NCBI GenBank assembly: GCA_949317995.1
Contig: OX439042.1
Location: 12,441,174 to 12,505,173, forward strand
Direction of reading: 5' to 3'
From: Acholoe squamosa
Taxonomy: Eukaryota; Annelida; Polychaeta; Phyllodocida; Polynoidae
DNA: 64,000 nucleotides
The notes beneath the pieces are model-generated. The model had not been told where the DNA came from and ran no database searches. It was given only the letters and a program-made list of their open reading frames with translations. Of this stretch, positions 57,452 through 64,000 are shown piece by piece (the first letter of the stretch is position 1; each line of letters opens with the position of its first letter). Position numbers and translations under genes: made by a program.

Positions 57452-58761
57452 ATTAAAGAAACAATCAAAAAGAACTAAGAAAGTTAAGAAGGTATCGCTG
57501 ACCATAGTGTATAGGACAAGAAGAGTAAAAACAAAGACTTGAAGTTTTGATAAACATCGAAAATTAGATTTAGTTTTATAATTGCAATTTCCGCCATCTT
57601 AAGAATTTAGGGTAATAATCTCTGTGAAAAAAATCATCACTTTACAGCTGGTTTGAGTTCCGGCTTTGTCCTAACAACAACCCGCGGCGTGCAGTAAGCC
57701 ATGAGTGTCTGGACAGACACTTGTTGCACCTAGAGGATGGAGAGTCCAGGTATGAGGTGGGAGATGACAAGGGGTTGATATCTTTAGGTGTCAGACTCCC
57801 TCCACACCTCACCTGCAGCCAGTGTGTCCTACAATGGAAGTATAATGCAGGTGGGAATCTTTTGTAATAAAACGATTGCATGGCATAAGGCACAATTCGC
57901 ATTATAAGGTGCACCCTGCATTTAAGGCACTAGTAGACGGAGCCCTGGATAGGATATAACAAAATTATTCCTATTTTTATCAACATCACCAACACACTTA
58001 GGTATGTCTTCATCATAAAAATTAAAATCAGACATATTAGGAGTGCACATGGTACCGTTAAATGTGAATTCAGTGCCGTGGCGGCTAGCTAAACAAGGAC
58101 TTGTTATTACAGCAATGACCTTACAGTCAAAATCCAGATTTTTGACTCTGTTCACTATGTGCAGCACTCAACCCAAAGACTTTTTTTTCAATATGATCCA
58201 CCAAATGTAATGTTTTGCTTAAGTCAGGATATTTCTACAGTTATATTCATATTATCAAAATCATTATTAGGAATTAATAATTAGTTTACTTCATTGAGAA
58301 ATATGTAACTGTCACCATTGGAAAGGTCCATTTGTAACCAAGACTCGAACCTGGATACTTTGGGTACGAAATGAATGCACTAGCCACTATGCTATGGGGA
58401 TGTGCTTTACCAATGATATAGGTATACATATGTGGATCATGGCCGAGTAGGAGAGAGAGTCAAAATACAGTGGTTCCACCTGTTTTAAACATATTATAGA
58501 GGTCTGAACATTTTTTTCATATCTTCAGGAAACAGTTGGGGGCAGGATGATGATGGCTACGGTTGTGTGGGATGCGGACCGCAGGAACAGTTTTATGGAT
58601 GTGCGGACATTGCTATAGGAAATAGTTCCGACTACGACCCAGATTACTACGCCTGGCCATGGCCCTCCACCGCCACACCCACCGTGTCATGTGGTCCCTC
58701 CCTCAGGGTACTGTGGATAATTATCGTGATTTGTGGTTTTATGTGGCAGTTTATGCTTTAG
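41082..58761 (+). CDS. AA15-family lytic polysaccharide monooxygenase, four exons
   Basis: Predicted join of 41082-41285, 54928-55094, 57648-57850 and 58529-58761, 268 residues, all in frame with GT-AG introns. AA15 enzymes are secreted copper monooxygenases that oxidatively cleave chitin and/or cellulose. Residues 1-33 are a signal peptide (TLVLLLLMV core) that leaves His34 as the mature N-terminus, the first histidine-brace ligand. His122 in LTAGHRG is the second ligand, and Tyr214 in EQFYGCADI the likely axial residue. Other family blocks are PPSRSSLFRFGYPAATNYAD, CGVCGDPWD, FEFRLCPNNNP, CSQCVLQWKYNAGNSWG and GCGPQE. Cysteines appear paired as in the family. The last ~18 residues are hydrophobic, after a short Pro/Thr/Ser linker, which suggests a GPI signal or a membrane anchor. 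Substrate and physiological role (digestion, cuticle or shell remodelling, development) cannot be told. Intron 1 is 13.6 kb because of an antisense LTR element. Confidence 0.93.
41340..41517. mobile_element. Older MITE-family copy, left part (split by the LTR element)
   Basis: GAGTGTGTGATAAAAGTAGG, GCAAGGCAGGTGCCTTTTCA and CTGATATGGTGAGTGGAAG align with the interior of the MITEs at 2242-2594 and 33301-33677. The right part resumes at 54042. Confidence 0.6.
41518..41978 (-). repeat. 3' LTR of the 12.5-kb element (461 bp)
   Basis: Reads TGTAGTGTTCTACCCCTCGA at the left to GCGGGACCACCACA at the right on +. Longer than the other LTR by a ~100-bp segment near 41725-41830. Confidence 0.9.
41979..41990 (-). 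promoter_or_regulatory. Polypurine tract
   Basis: AGTGGGGGGTGG on the minus strand directly abuts the 3' LTR, as expected for plus-strand priming of an LTR element. Confidence 0.7.
42574..45370 (-). other. Accessory coding region between integrase and 3' LTR
   Basis: A block of minus-strand frames with no family I recognise. In transcription order: a Lys/Ser-rich start (SHKSQKKKKKSKRTRPEQ), an Ala/Lys-rich helical stretch with acidic PEEMEVDKP, a segment with a C-x4-C-x18-H-x4-H finger-like pattern near 44.24-44.34 kb, a long segment (MKKTIPCYQDPDDPTTPPF..) with basic Pro/Lys-rich middle and a helical end, and an acidic Asp/Ser/Glu tail. The base composition matches the rest of the element, so it seems native to it. 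Envelope features (signal peptide, TM helices) are not seen. Plus-strand frames over it are antisense shadows. Confidence 0.5.
45588..45665 (-). promoter_or_regulatory. Internal promoter-like motifs inside the LTR element
   Basis: On the minus strand: CCAAT at 45662-45658, CCAATCAG from 45622, then GGGATAAAAGG at 45600-45590. Spacing and order fit a CCAAT/TATA promoter firing into the accessory frames, whose first ATG in good context is ~380 bp downstream. Confidence 0.45.
46145..46850 (-). other. Basic segment after integrase
   Basis: A Lys/Arg/Ser/Pro-rich stretch with an AT-hook-like GRPARR core. It could be the chromatin-contacting tail of integrase or a separate frame; not a chromodomain that I can recognise. 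Confidence 0.35.
46848..50580 (-). pseudogene. Ty3-type pol region (PR-RT-RNase H-IN)
   Basis: Protease with FLIDTGASHTIVS, RT with KFCVDYRCLNGVTKKNAYPL and VYLDD, connection motif FIGFCSYYREFIPGF, RNase H (ASNTLSKTQRNYCTTKRELLA), integrase HHCC zinc finger (HQTAAHFGRKRT..CPTC), catalytic-core pieces (HSDQGREFES, NPYRPQSDGQVARFNRTL) and a GPF/Y-type end (NWDGPFIVDS). Domain order PR-RT-RH-IN defines the Ty3 group. Carries a few breaks. Confidence 0.9.
50843..52030 (-). other. Gag region with CCHC zinc knuckle
   Basis: A Ty3-type capsid segment is readable (FTWKDDWLRWYHGFNHV, LQNGPAADTVW, ESIRAYGFALRRLAG), followed by a Lys/Ser-rich linker and the knuckle CWNCKKQGHFAQTC (C-x2-C-x4-H-x4-C) near 50.9 kb. 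The frame looks open. Confidence 0.85.
51942..53612 (-). other. Long coiled-coil frame upstream of Gag
   Basis: An open frame of 556 codons that precedes and slightly overlaps the Gag frame in another phase. From about residue 125 to 480 it is a near-continuous coiled coil rich in Glu, Gln, Lys, Arg and Leu (EEQLQELRHELNQQSAEH; KQIKQLRQERESLLCQM). Its N-terminal 120 residues are low in charge with Pro/Gly. I know no standard Ty3 protein of this form; it may be an extended Gag N-terminus. Confidence 0.6.
53660..53671 (-). promoter_or_regulatory. Primer binding site, tRNA-His
   Basis: TGGTGCCGTGAC on the minus strand, one base inside the 5' LTR, is complementary to the 3' end of tRNA-His (..GTCACGGCACCA). 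The match ends after 12 bases. Confidence 0.7.
53673..54037 (-). repeat. 5' LTR of the 12.5-kb element (365 bp)
   Basis: Same boundaries as the other LTR, shorter by ~100 bp. Confidence 0.9.
54042..54110. mobile_element. Older MITE-family copy, right part
   Basis: CCCAGCTGTATTTTGCATAC and AAGCTTCACCCTCCTGG align with the right end of the MITE family (CAGCTCTTTTTACAATAGGA, GCAACACCCTCCAG). Sequence just beyond (near 54145-54190) resembles the MITE interior in inverse orientation. Confidence 0.55.
54928..55094 (+). CDS. AA15 exon 2 (second copper His)
   Basis: Acceptor TCATATTCAG|AGACAG, donor AGAGG|GTGAGT. Codes RQWEENGGRCGVCGDPWD to LTAGHRG with His122. The exon ends after the second base of Gly124. 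Confidence 0.9.
55233..55316 (+). promoter_or_regulatory. Promoter-like motif cluster (E2F, CRE, NRF1, YY1)
   Basis: CCCGCGGGAAAT (E2F-like) at 55233-55244, TGACGTCA (CRE) at 55253-55260, GCGCATGC (NRF1 core) at 55271-55278 and AAAATGGCGGC (YY1) at 55306-55316, in 85 bp. It lies in intron 2 of the AA15 gene. This set is common in animal TATA-less promoters; a following ATGAAGACGG|GTAAAT could be read as a tiny first exon, but no gene follows that I can identify. Confidence 0.35.
55433..55546. mobile_element. 114-bp hairpin element
   Basis: CAGTTTGAGCTTCCTGTTTC at the left pairs with the inverse of the right end (CAGTTTGAGCTGACCGTTTC), continuing through CATGTCCTGCCCACTCC. In AA15 intron 2. 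Confidence 0.75.
55741..55863. mobile_element. 123-bp hairpin element
   Basis: ATTTGCTCCAAACTGAACG and AGCCTCAAAGCAGGAATTC at the left are matched in inverse by GATTCCTGCTTTGAGGCTG and CAGTGTGGAGCGAAT at the right. In AA15 intron 2. Confidence 0.75.
56003..56200 (+). repeat. SINE-like repeat, partner at 22411-22590
   Basis: Begins GAGTGAGTAATAGG, then GTTTAACGCCATTTTGACAG, GTGCACCACACACATCTGAG, GGGATAGGAAAGTTGAG and GTGGGCTAGGGAAGCCCG. In AA15 intron 2. Confidence 0.6.
56385..56421. repeat. Perfect inverted repeat
   Basis: GATAATAACAC, an internal GAGGCCGTAGGCCGA, then GTGTTATTATC. Confidence 0.8.
56457..56681. repeat. ~55-bp direct repeats around a tRNA-like sequence
   Basis: TCTCGTGGTTATGTTTGTGT...CCCGGCAGCGGACAGCG at 56457-56512 recurs at 56624-56681. 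Between them, on the minus strand from 56608, GGCGCGGTGGTCTAGCGGTT has a good pol III A box. The B-box position is degenerate (GGATCGCGCCC). Probably a tRNA-derived insertion. Confidence 0.5.
56727..56797 (+). repeat. tRNA-like sequence, tRNA-Arg type
   Basis: GTCTCTGTGGCGCATTGCAT resembles the 5' half of tRNA-Arg(UCU), and GGTTCGACCCC at 56778-56788 is a good B box. The anticodon stem and acceptor do not pair well, so this is a tRNA pseudogene or SINE head. Confidence 0.5.
56852..56925. repeat. 22-bp tandem repeat with perfect hairpin
   Basis: TGGATAACCGCACGCCTTAC occurs three times, and the first copy is preceded by its inverse (GGCGTGCGGTTATCC), giving a 15-bp-arm hairpin. Confidence 0.85.
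57418..57451. repeat. (AAC)n microsatellite
   Basis: About 34 bp of ACA repeats in AA15 intron 2. Confidence 0.9.
57648..57850 (+). CDS. AA15 exon 3
   Basis: Not visible as an ATG-led frame, but the acceptor CACTTTACAG|CTGG and the reading WFEFRLCPNNNP to TCSQCVLQWKYNA fit the family exactly and restore the frame from exon 2. The donor GCAG|GTGGGA at 57851 is a weak match to consensus. Confidence 0.9.
58334..58402 (-). repeat. tRNA-like sequence, intron 3 of AA15
   Basis: On the minus strand CCCCATAGCATAGTGGCTAG carries an A-box-like block and AGGTTCGAGTCTTGG a B box. The acceptor ends do not pair, so it is not a working tRNA. Confidence 0.45.
58529..58761 (+). CDS. AA15 exon 4 (C-terminus)
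   Basis: Acceptor ATATCTTCAG|GAAACA. Codes GNSWGQDDDGYGCVGCGPQE, FYGCADIAI, a Tyr/Asp/Pro-rich linker and the hydrophobic tail WIIIVICGFMWQFML, then TAG at 58759-58761. Confidence 0.9.
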
Positions 58762-59719
58762 CAGGCGTGATGGCCTGAGGTGTGGCAAATGTCGTGAAAG
58801 GATAAAACTACAGGTGTCCACAATGTATTTATAATTTGATATTTATAGAATCAACCTCTACAAAACGCTGAGGTTTCAAACATGTGATAAATGGGGTTAA
58901 TTCATGACTTTAAGAGAATAATACTTTCATTGAAACGAAATTCTTGGAAATCGTTTGCAATTTTGATGGTTAATAGAGCATATTCTGGATTGCATCAAAA
59001 CAATCTTTACCGCATAACCTTCTTATCTTCTTATCAGCATCCTGGTCTCGAATCACTGAAAGAGTATGTATGGGCATTCAACTGTAGACACGTGTGGGAT
59101 GAACGGATGCATTCTTCATGCATATAGTTTGGTTTAGTTCTGTTTTGGTGACTTTAATGAAAAACGCATAGCGACACAATAAGTTACAATCTTCACTATA
59201 GGGTGACTCAAATGTCCTTTTTCGGATTGTATACAGAATTAATGTTTTATGGGAAACCTGCTTTTGTAAACAAGATATTTTATTAGAACCAAATGCACTC
59301 AGAAGAAAGCAGGCTTCATGAAGTAGCTAGTTGTGCTGCCTCGTGGTGTCACTGAACGGAACTAACTTTGAGAGCTTGACAGCAGTTGGGGAAGGACCAA
59401 AATGCAATATTAACAGATGCCCCCCAAACGACACCTGAAAAGCATATAATTGTCTCTTTCTTACTACCTTTATACAGCTCTAGGGATATATAATTTTGTT
59501 TAAAGTTTTGTTAAAAGTTGTAATAATGAGTGTATCAATTACAAGAGATAACCATTCTCACTTGAAGATGTTCAACGAAATGGAGAATGCATTAGTGGAG
59601 ACGCTCCAACTATATTGATGCATGAGTCGCAGAAAGGTCAGAATATGAACAGATATGAAGGATCCCTTACATTTATCGGAATATGTCATCTTTTGTACTT
59701 TGCCAGTGTTTCTCATACA
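58762..59719. other. 3' flank of the AA15 gene
   Basis: Probably includes the 3' UTR. No further gene seen. Confidence 0.4.
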
Positions 59720-59725
59720 AATAAA
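59720..59725 (+). terminator. Possible AA15 poly(A) signal
   Basis: AATAAA about 960 bp after the stop codon. A nearer non-canonical signal cannot be excluded. Confidence 0.25.
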
Positions 59726-59792
59726 CCTAATGGTATATATACAAAGATATTCAAATAGCTGATTTGTTTTGTCTCCTTGGAAGAAAACCTGT

Positions 59793-59870
59793 TAGCTCAG
59801 GACTGTTGACCTGCCTCACTGCCAAGGTAGGTTTTAATGTCCTAAATAAGGTTATCATTTGCCAGTGCAC
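59793..59870. repeat. Dispersed repeat, partner at 60616-60720
   Basis: AGGACTGTTGACCTGCCTCA, CTGCCAAGGTAGGTTTTA and CATTTGCCAGTGCACC. Confidence 0.6.
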
Positions 59871-60615
59871 CGCTAGCTAGGCTCAGTAGTGGCTGCTAAG
59901 TGTTGTGTTCAACTCTTTTATTCTTTGTGTCTTTTTTTCTAGTTTTTTTTTTTTTTTTTTACCCTTTTCTCCTTTTTTCACTTTAGGGAGGCAGGCACAA
60001 AGAATACCCGAAATACACTATAAATTGTGAACAATTTAAACTAGTAGAACGATGGAAAAAATCGTGTGGGTAATACCTGTAGAACCATGTGTGCCGCAAG
60101 TGGAGCTCAGACCTCCATGGGTCGATTCGCCATTAGGTGGGTGTTTGCCAACCATGATGAAATCATATACTGAAGTGTGAAAAATGTATCTATGATTACA
60201 CCCATTTGAGTGTATGTACATCATATTAAGCTTGATACAGACGTAGAAGTACTGGCAAATACTTTGTGAAAGATGAACCTTATCAGTGGTTTGTAGTGCA
60301 AGTATTCACCACCAGGTGGTAGTACCATTCAGAGAGACTCATTTTGAAAATATCCCTGTATTTTCTATACAATAATATGTGGTACCTTCAAAGTTCTGAT
60401 AAGTTAGTTCCATATGTCTGGCAAGGTATTTATGGTTCCTCGGTATTGTACACCAATAGTTAATAAATGGCATATGCCCAATATTTTAGTTAATCCTTAG
60501 TCAGCTAACTAAAACAAATCCCTCGCAAAACTATGATATATATGATGGCTTTCCAAAAAGCACTCCATGGCCATGGCATTAGCTGGGTAGGTATATCAGT
60601 AGCATGTGTGTGGTA

Positions 60616-60720
60616 TGTTAGCACAGGACTGTTGACCTGTCTCACTGCCAAGGCAGGTTTTATGTTATTATTCACCATTTGGCAACCAGTATAATGCAGT
60701 TCATCAGCTGGCCAGTACAC
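60616..60720. repeat. Dispersed repeat, partner at 59793-59870
   Basis: AGGACTGTTGACCTGTCTCA, CTGCCAAGGCAGGTTTTA and GGCCAGTACACC, same orientation, with extra sequence inside. Confidence 0.6.
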
Positions 60721-60939
60721 CTCACCTGCTGTACAATACAGCTCGCTCACTGCCCGACTGTTTCTCATTCCATTTGGAAAGAGAAATCGTTACGAAAACG
60801 ATTTTCAGTTGAGTGTAAAAAGAGGGGAACTGAACGTCCTGTCCATGTCCCCATGTGTAAACATACAGAGGTGACTTGTTGCTGAGTGCTAGCCCACCTG
60901 TCAGGTAAATATAAATACCCACACCACTCCCTGCGACCC

Positions 60940-61410
60940 CTTGTACAACCACTATCTGTGTAAAGAGCTGCTATCTGCAGTTAAAGGGCTGACCATCCAA
61001 CCGCTATCCGTGTAAAAGTCACGCTACCTGTATCAGTGTGTCAAACAGATGATATCAGGATTAAGGACACATTAAATTACCCTCTACTTTAAGTGTATCA
61101 ACATTGTTTATATGTGACTGAACATGTTGATGGAAAAGTTTCTACAGACAGCGTTCATTAACACAGATAGTGGTTGGATGGGTACTACATATAGCGTTCA
61201 TTTTTACGCAGATAGTGGTTGGATGGTTAGCTTCTAGGTGTTGTACACTCTCAGACTGTGTGGCCCTATTTACAGCACAATGCACTGTATTTTTCCCATT
61301 GACCCTACAGTAGATTGTCATGTAACCAGTACAGTGGTCTTTGCTGTCGATTTACAATTTGGGCTGAGAGTGTACTTCAGATAGCGGTCGTTTACGCAGA
61401 TAATGGCTGT
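60940..61410. mobile_element. Inverted-repeat element with CGCAGATAGTGGTTGGATGG ends
   Basis: ACCATCCAACCGCTATCCGT (60992) is inverse to ACGCAGATAGTGGTTGGATGG (61206). Further copies of the motif lie near 60944 (inverse), 61163 (direct) and 61389 (direct), suggesting nested or decayed termini. Confidence 0.55.
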
Positions 61411-61439
61411 ACACCCCTACACCCCAACATCATAAACCT

Positions 61440-61525
61440 TGAAGGGCCAGGTGATAGCTCCACGTTCATGTTGATGGTCGATGGCTAGTATAATGCACCG
61501 ATGCAGCATGCCGAGCCTACTTATT
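61440..61525 (+). repeat. Dispersed hairpin repeat, diverged
   Basis: CTTGAAGGGCCAGGTGATAG, then GGTCGATGG and GCATGCCGAGCC in family order. Confidence 0.4.
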
Positions 61526-61529
61526 AGCA

Positions 61530-63130
61530 CTGCATTAAAATGAGCACACTATTATCAACACATGTAATGGATCATAATTATGATGTATGAATGTTAATGT
61601 TAGCATGATGACAAATAGAAATGATGATTTAACGCTACGTCTCACTTAAAAGAGTAATTGCTTCTTACGGCGCTCAATGCATAAATGCACCCCTGGAGAG
61701 TAATTCGCCAGTGCCTTGTGTCAGCCCATGTAAATTTTATGTGTTGATTGGTTATTACCGTTGCATGTTGGTAGCAGAAAACCACTTTTTAGAACAAAAC
61801 CACAATTATTCCGCTAAAGCGTTATACTTAAAATTAACATTTTTCTGTGTAATCAAAAGTAATTGTTTATTCTATTGGCGCTATATGGAGACGTGCTTAA
61901 TCATAGGTTAAAAAAACACATTATAAACAGTTATTTCAAGGAAGAAGAGCATATTTTACGCTAGTTCACTTCACTCAATCTGTTAACCAACCTGTCTCAA
62001 ATAATATAACACGGGCTTTTTTTTTTTTGCCAAGTGGTTAGAAATTGATTGTTGTTCACCCGTGGGTAAGGTGCGTGGATGGGACAGGCTGTTGGCTGGA
62101 CTCACCCACGACTCAGCAGGTGGCCTGGCTATAGAGTGACAGATCACAATGTTTGGGGAGTATCGCGCTTTCTTAGCATTAGGGACTGAACTCTGCAGAA
62201 AATTTTATGCTATTTTCCCCGTACGTGTCCCTCTCATTCTAAATAGAAAAAAGGCCCTTTTGACAATGTGTTTCTGTGTACCTGAATATTTACAAGGTTA
62301 GGACGCATTGTGAAATGCCATAATGGGCTTTTGGCTTTGTGGTTGGCCAACGCATTAACCAAATGTTTATTGGCCCAGTCGGCCAGCAGTCTATTTGAAG
62401 GCTAGGGGACTACTCACTGGGTTTGGTACACATTGAGTAGCTCATGGTGAGTTACTCAGTAAGTGATACATGAGATGAGCAAGTGTACATACACAGCAGA
62501 TACCACTACATACACAATGAGGGTGTAGGGACACGGTCTATATTAGCGTTTTTACCATGGTTATCACGTTCTTGAATGATTTTACGATGCCTGGAGCGGA
62601 TAATGAAGTTCGAATAGTATGCGCTAAGTGAATGGATGTTGACACTTGGATTGAAACGAGATGACAGCAAGTTGACATGATAGATTTAATTCGATAATAA
62701 AAAAACTATAGCATTAGAAGCTTAATGCGTATAGAGGATGAAAGAAGACATTATATTCTTGCACCTACCTTTAATTCGCCATGATTTGACATGTATATTT
62801 AGAAGGATTGAATCGAATCGAGCGAAATTTCTCCGTCGTGTTGACTGCGTAGCGCACAGATTATTTACCGTGGTGAGACACAAGTTGTCACATTGGCATA
62901 TGCTCTAAGGGTATTCTGGCTGTTGCGCACAGTCCTTACCAGCGGTTCTACTATGAAAATGCCTGTAGGACACATGCCGAGGTAACACTTTGCGTCCAAG
63001 CAGCCTTGTCATCTCGCCGAGAAACCTATATGGTGGAGGACGGATTACGTCGACTCACAACAAATAACATTGATTTTCATGGCTTTATAAGGTAAAATAA
63101 TTAATTTAATGGTTGAAACCATGGTATAAA
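61530..63130. other. Intergenic DNA, nothing recognised
   Basis: No feature supported. Confidence 0.4.
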
Positions 63131-63138
63131 CACCATAA

Positions 63139-63253
63139 ATAACAAATAGAGTTGCACACAGTGATTCTATGGGCTAGATAAGAAGGCACTCAGCCTACAG
63201 CCTCATGCTTCTTATCTGCCCATAGAATCACCTAGAGCAACTCTATTTGTTAT
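63139..63253. mobile_element. 115-bp hairpin element
   Basis: ATAACAAATAGAGTTGC, GTGATTCTATGGGC and AGATAAGAAG at the left are matched in inverse by CTTCTTATCT, GCCCATAGAATCAC and GCAACTCTATTTGTTAT. Confidence 0.8.
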
Positions 63254-63704
63254 ATATGCCCTTACTATAGCTTGTGAGTTGGCTGGTTTCCGAGTGGAGC
63301 GTCCTCTCGGGTCTGAGTTGGTTACGCCTGGTGGATAGTGGCAGCACTGTCCTCTGGGCTTCTCATCTTGGACAAGGGGGTCACCACCCAACCTGTGACT
63401 ATATAATAGTTGGGTCGGAAGCTAGCGGGGCAGAATCCTTCCAGATTCTGTTGGTACACCTTAAGACCTCCCTGACTCTGAGAACTTACCTGGTAGTCAT
63501 TTATAAGAATTATAAGAATACATAGATACCCACTTAGAATACCTTAGCTCCCTTTAAATTAGGATACTGAAATAAAACTTGTTGCCTTCAGAACCGGATA
63601 TCTGTGTATTTGTGATCCTTTCCGAATAGCGATATTAAAGCCTAACTTAAATCCAACCATTAAAAGGGTATATATGACGTAGACATTAGGGTCTGGGCAA
63701 TCTT

Positions 63705-63815
63705 AGCCCTTTAAGGAACATTGATACATTTAACCACCATGCCCCTTGGTCATGATGATGCATAATTGTAACCCTGGCGTGCAACTCACAAAGGTTGCAC
63801 CAGAGATGCACTATT
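63705..63815 (+). repeat. Dispersed hairpin repeat
   Basis: CCCTTTAAGGAACATTGATA, CATGCCCCTTGGTCATGATG and the hairpin GTGCAACTCACAAAGGTTGCAC. Confidence 0.5.
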
Positions 63816-64000
63816 TTCTTGATGAGGATGGTGGTTAGAAATGTTATATTTTCTGTTGATTTGAGTTGCCTGATACCACTAAATACACATGTTGACACCG
63901 GGAAGGAGACGGGGAGTAGATCATGGAGGTTCAGCTAGCCTGTAATTGAGCTTGTCTCGTTGGTGATCTGTCAAAAATTCTGGCAACCTCAGCCCAACAA

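Overview
This is a repeat-dense, non-coding-rich stretch of an animal nuclear genome. The two host genes are spliced, with GT-AG introns and metazoan-type products, and the DNA between them is packed with transposon fossils, short inverted-repeat elements and minisatellites. An AA15 copper oxygenase, a divergent rhodopsin-class receptor, DIRS-like and Ty3-like retroelements and many palindromic elements suggest an invertebrate, probably marine (invertebrate deuterostome or lophotrochozoan). The species cannot be read from the sequence.

Layout. 1-10.9 kb: no gene; a TIR element, a 353-bp MITE, a near-identical 500-bp repeat pair, dispersed hairpin repeats and a CACGTG/CCAAT/octamer motif cluster. 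10.9-17.5 kb, minus strand: a three-exon class A GPCR (583 aa predicted). Its 4.4-kb first intron holds three unrelated minisatellites, and exon 1 is bracketed by two copies of one short inverted-repeat element. 18-24 kb: microsatellites, a LINE scrap, a 1.3-kb TIR element with internal ~190-bp repeats, a SINE-like repeat and hairpin repeats. 24.2-28.7 kb: a broken, internally deleted Ty3-type LTR element sitting in a (TA)n tract. 30.1-34.4 kb: a decayed DIRS-like (tyrosine-recombinase) element whose 3' part is duplicated around a MITE. 35.2-36.9 kb: a 1.2-kb near-perfect palindrome plus a decayed second copy. 37-40.5 kb: a CRE-bearing 181-bp tandem repeat and several MITEs.

41.1-58.8 kb, plus strand: a four-exon gene for an AA15-type lytic polysaccharide monooxygenase (268 aa predicted), with signal peptide, N-terminal copper histidine and a hydrophobic C-terminal tail. 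Its first intron is 13.6 kb long, and 12.5 kb of that is one antisense Ty3-type LTR element with TG...CA LTRs, a 4-bp target duplication, a tRNA-His primer site, coiled-coil and Gag frames, pol, and an unrecognised ~4-kb block between integrase and the 3' LTR that has its own promoter-like motifs. The element landed in an older copy of a MITE family seen twice elsewhere in the window.

58.8-64 kb: tRNA-like repeats, short hairpin elements and otherwise unassigned DNA. The two host genes show no evident functional link. All coordinates and splice sites were read by eye; no search or alignment was run.
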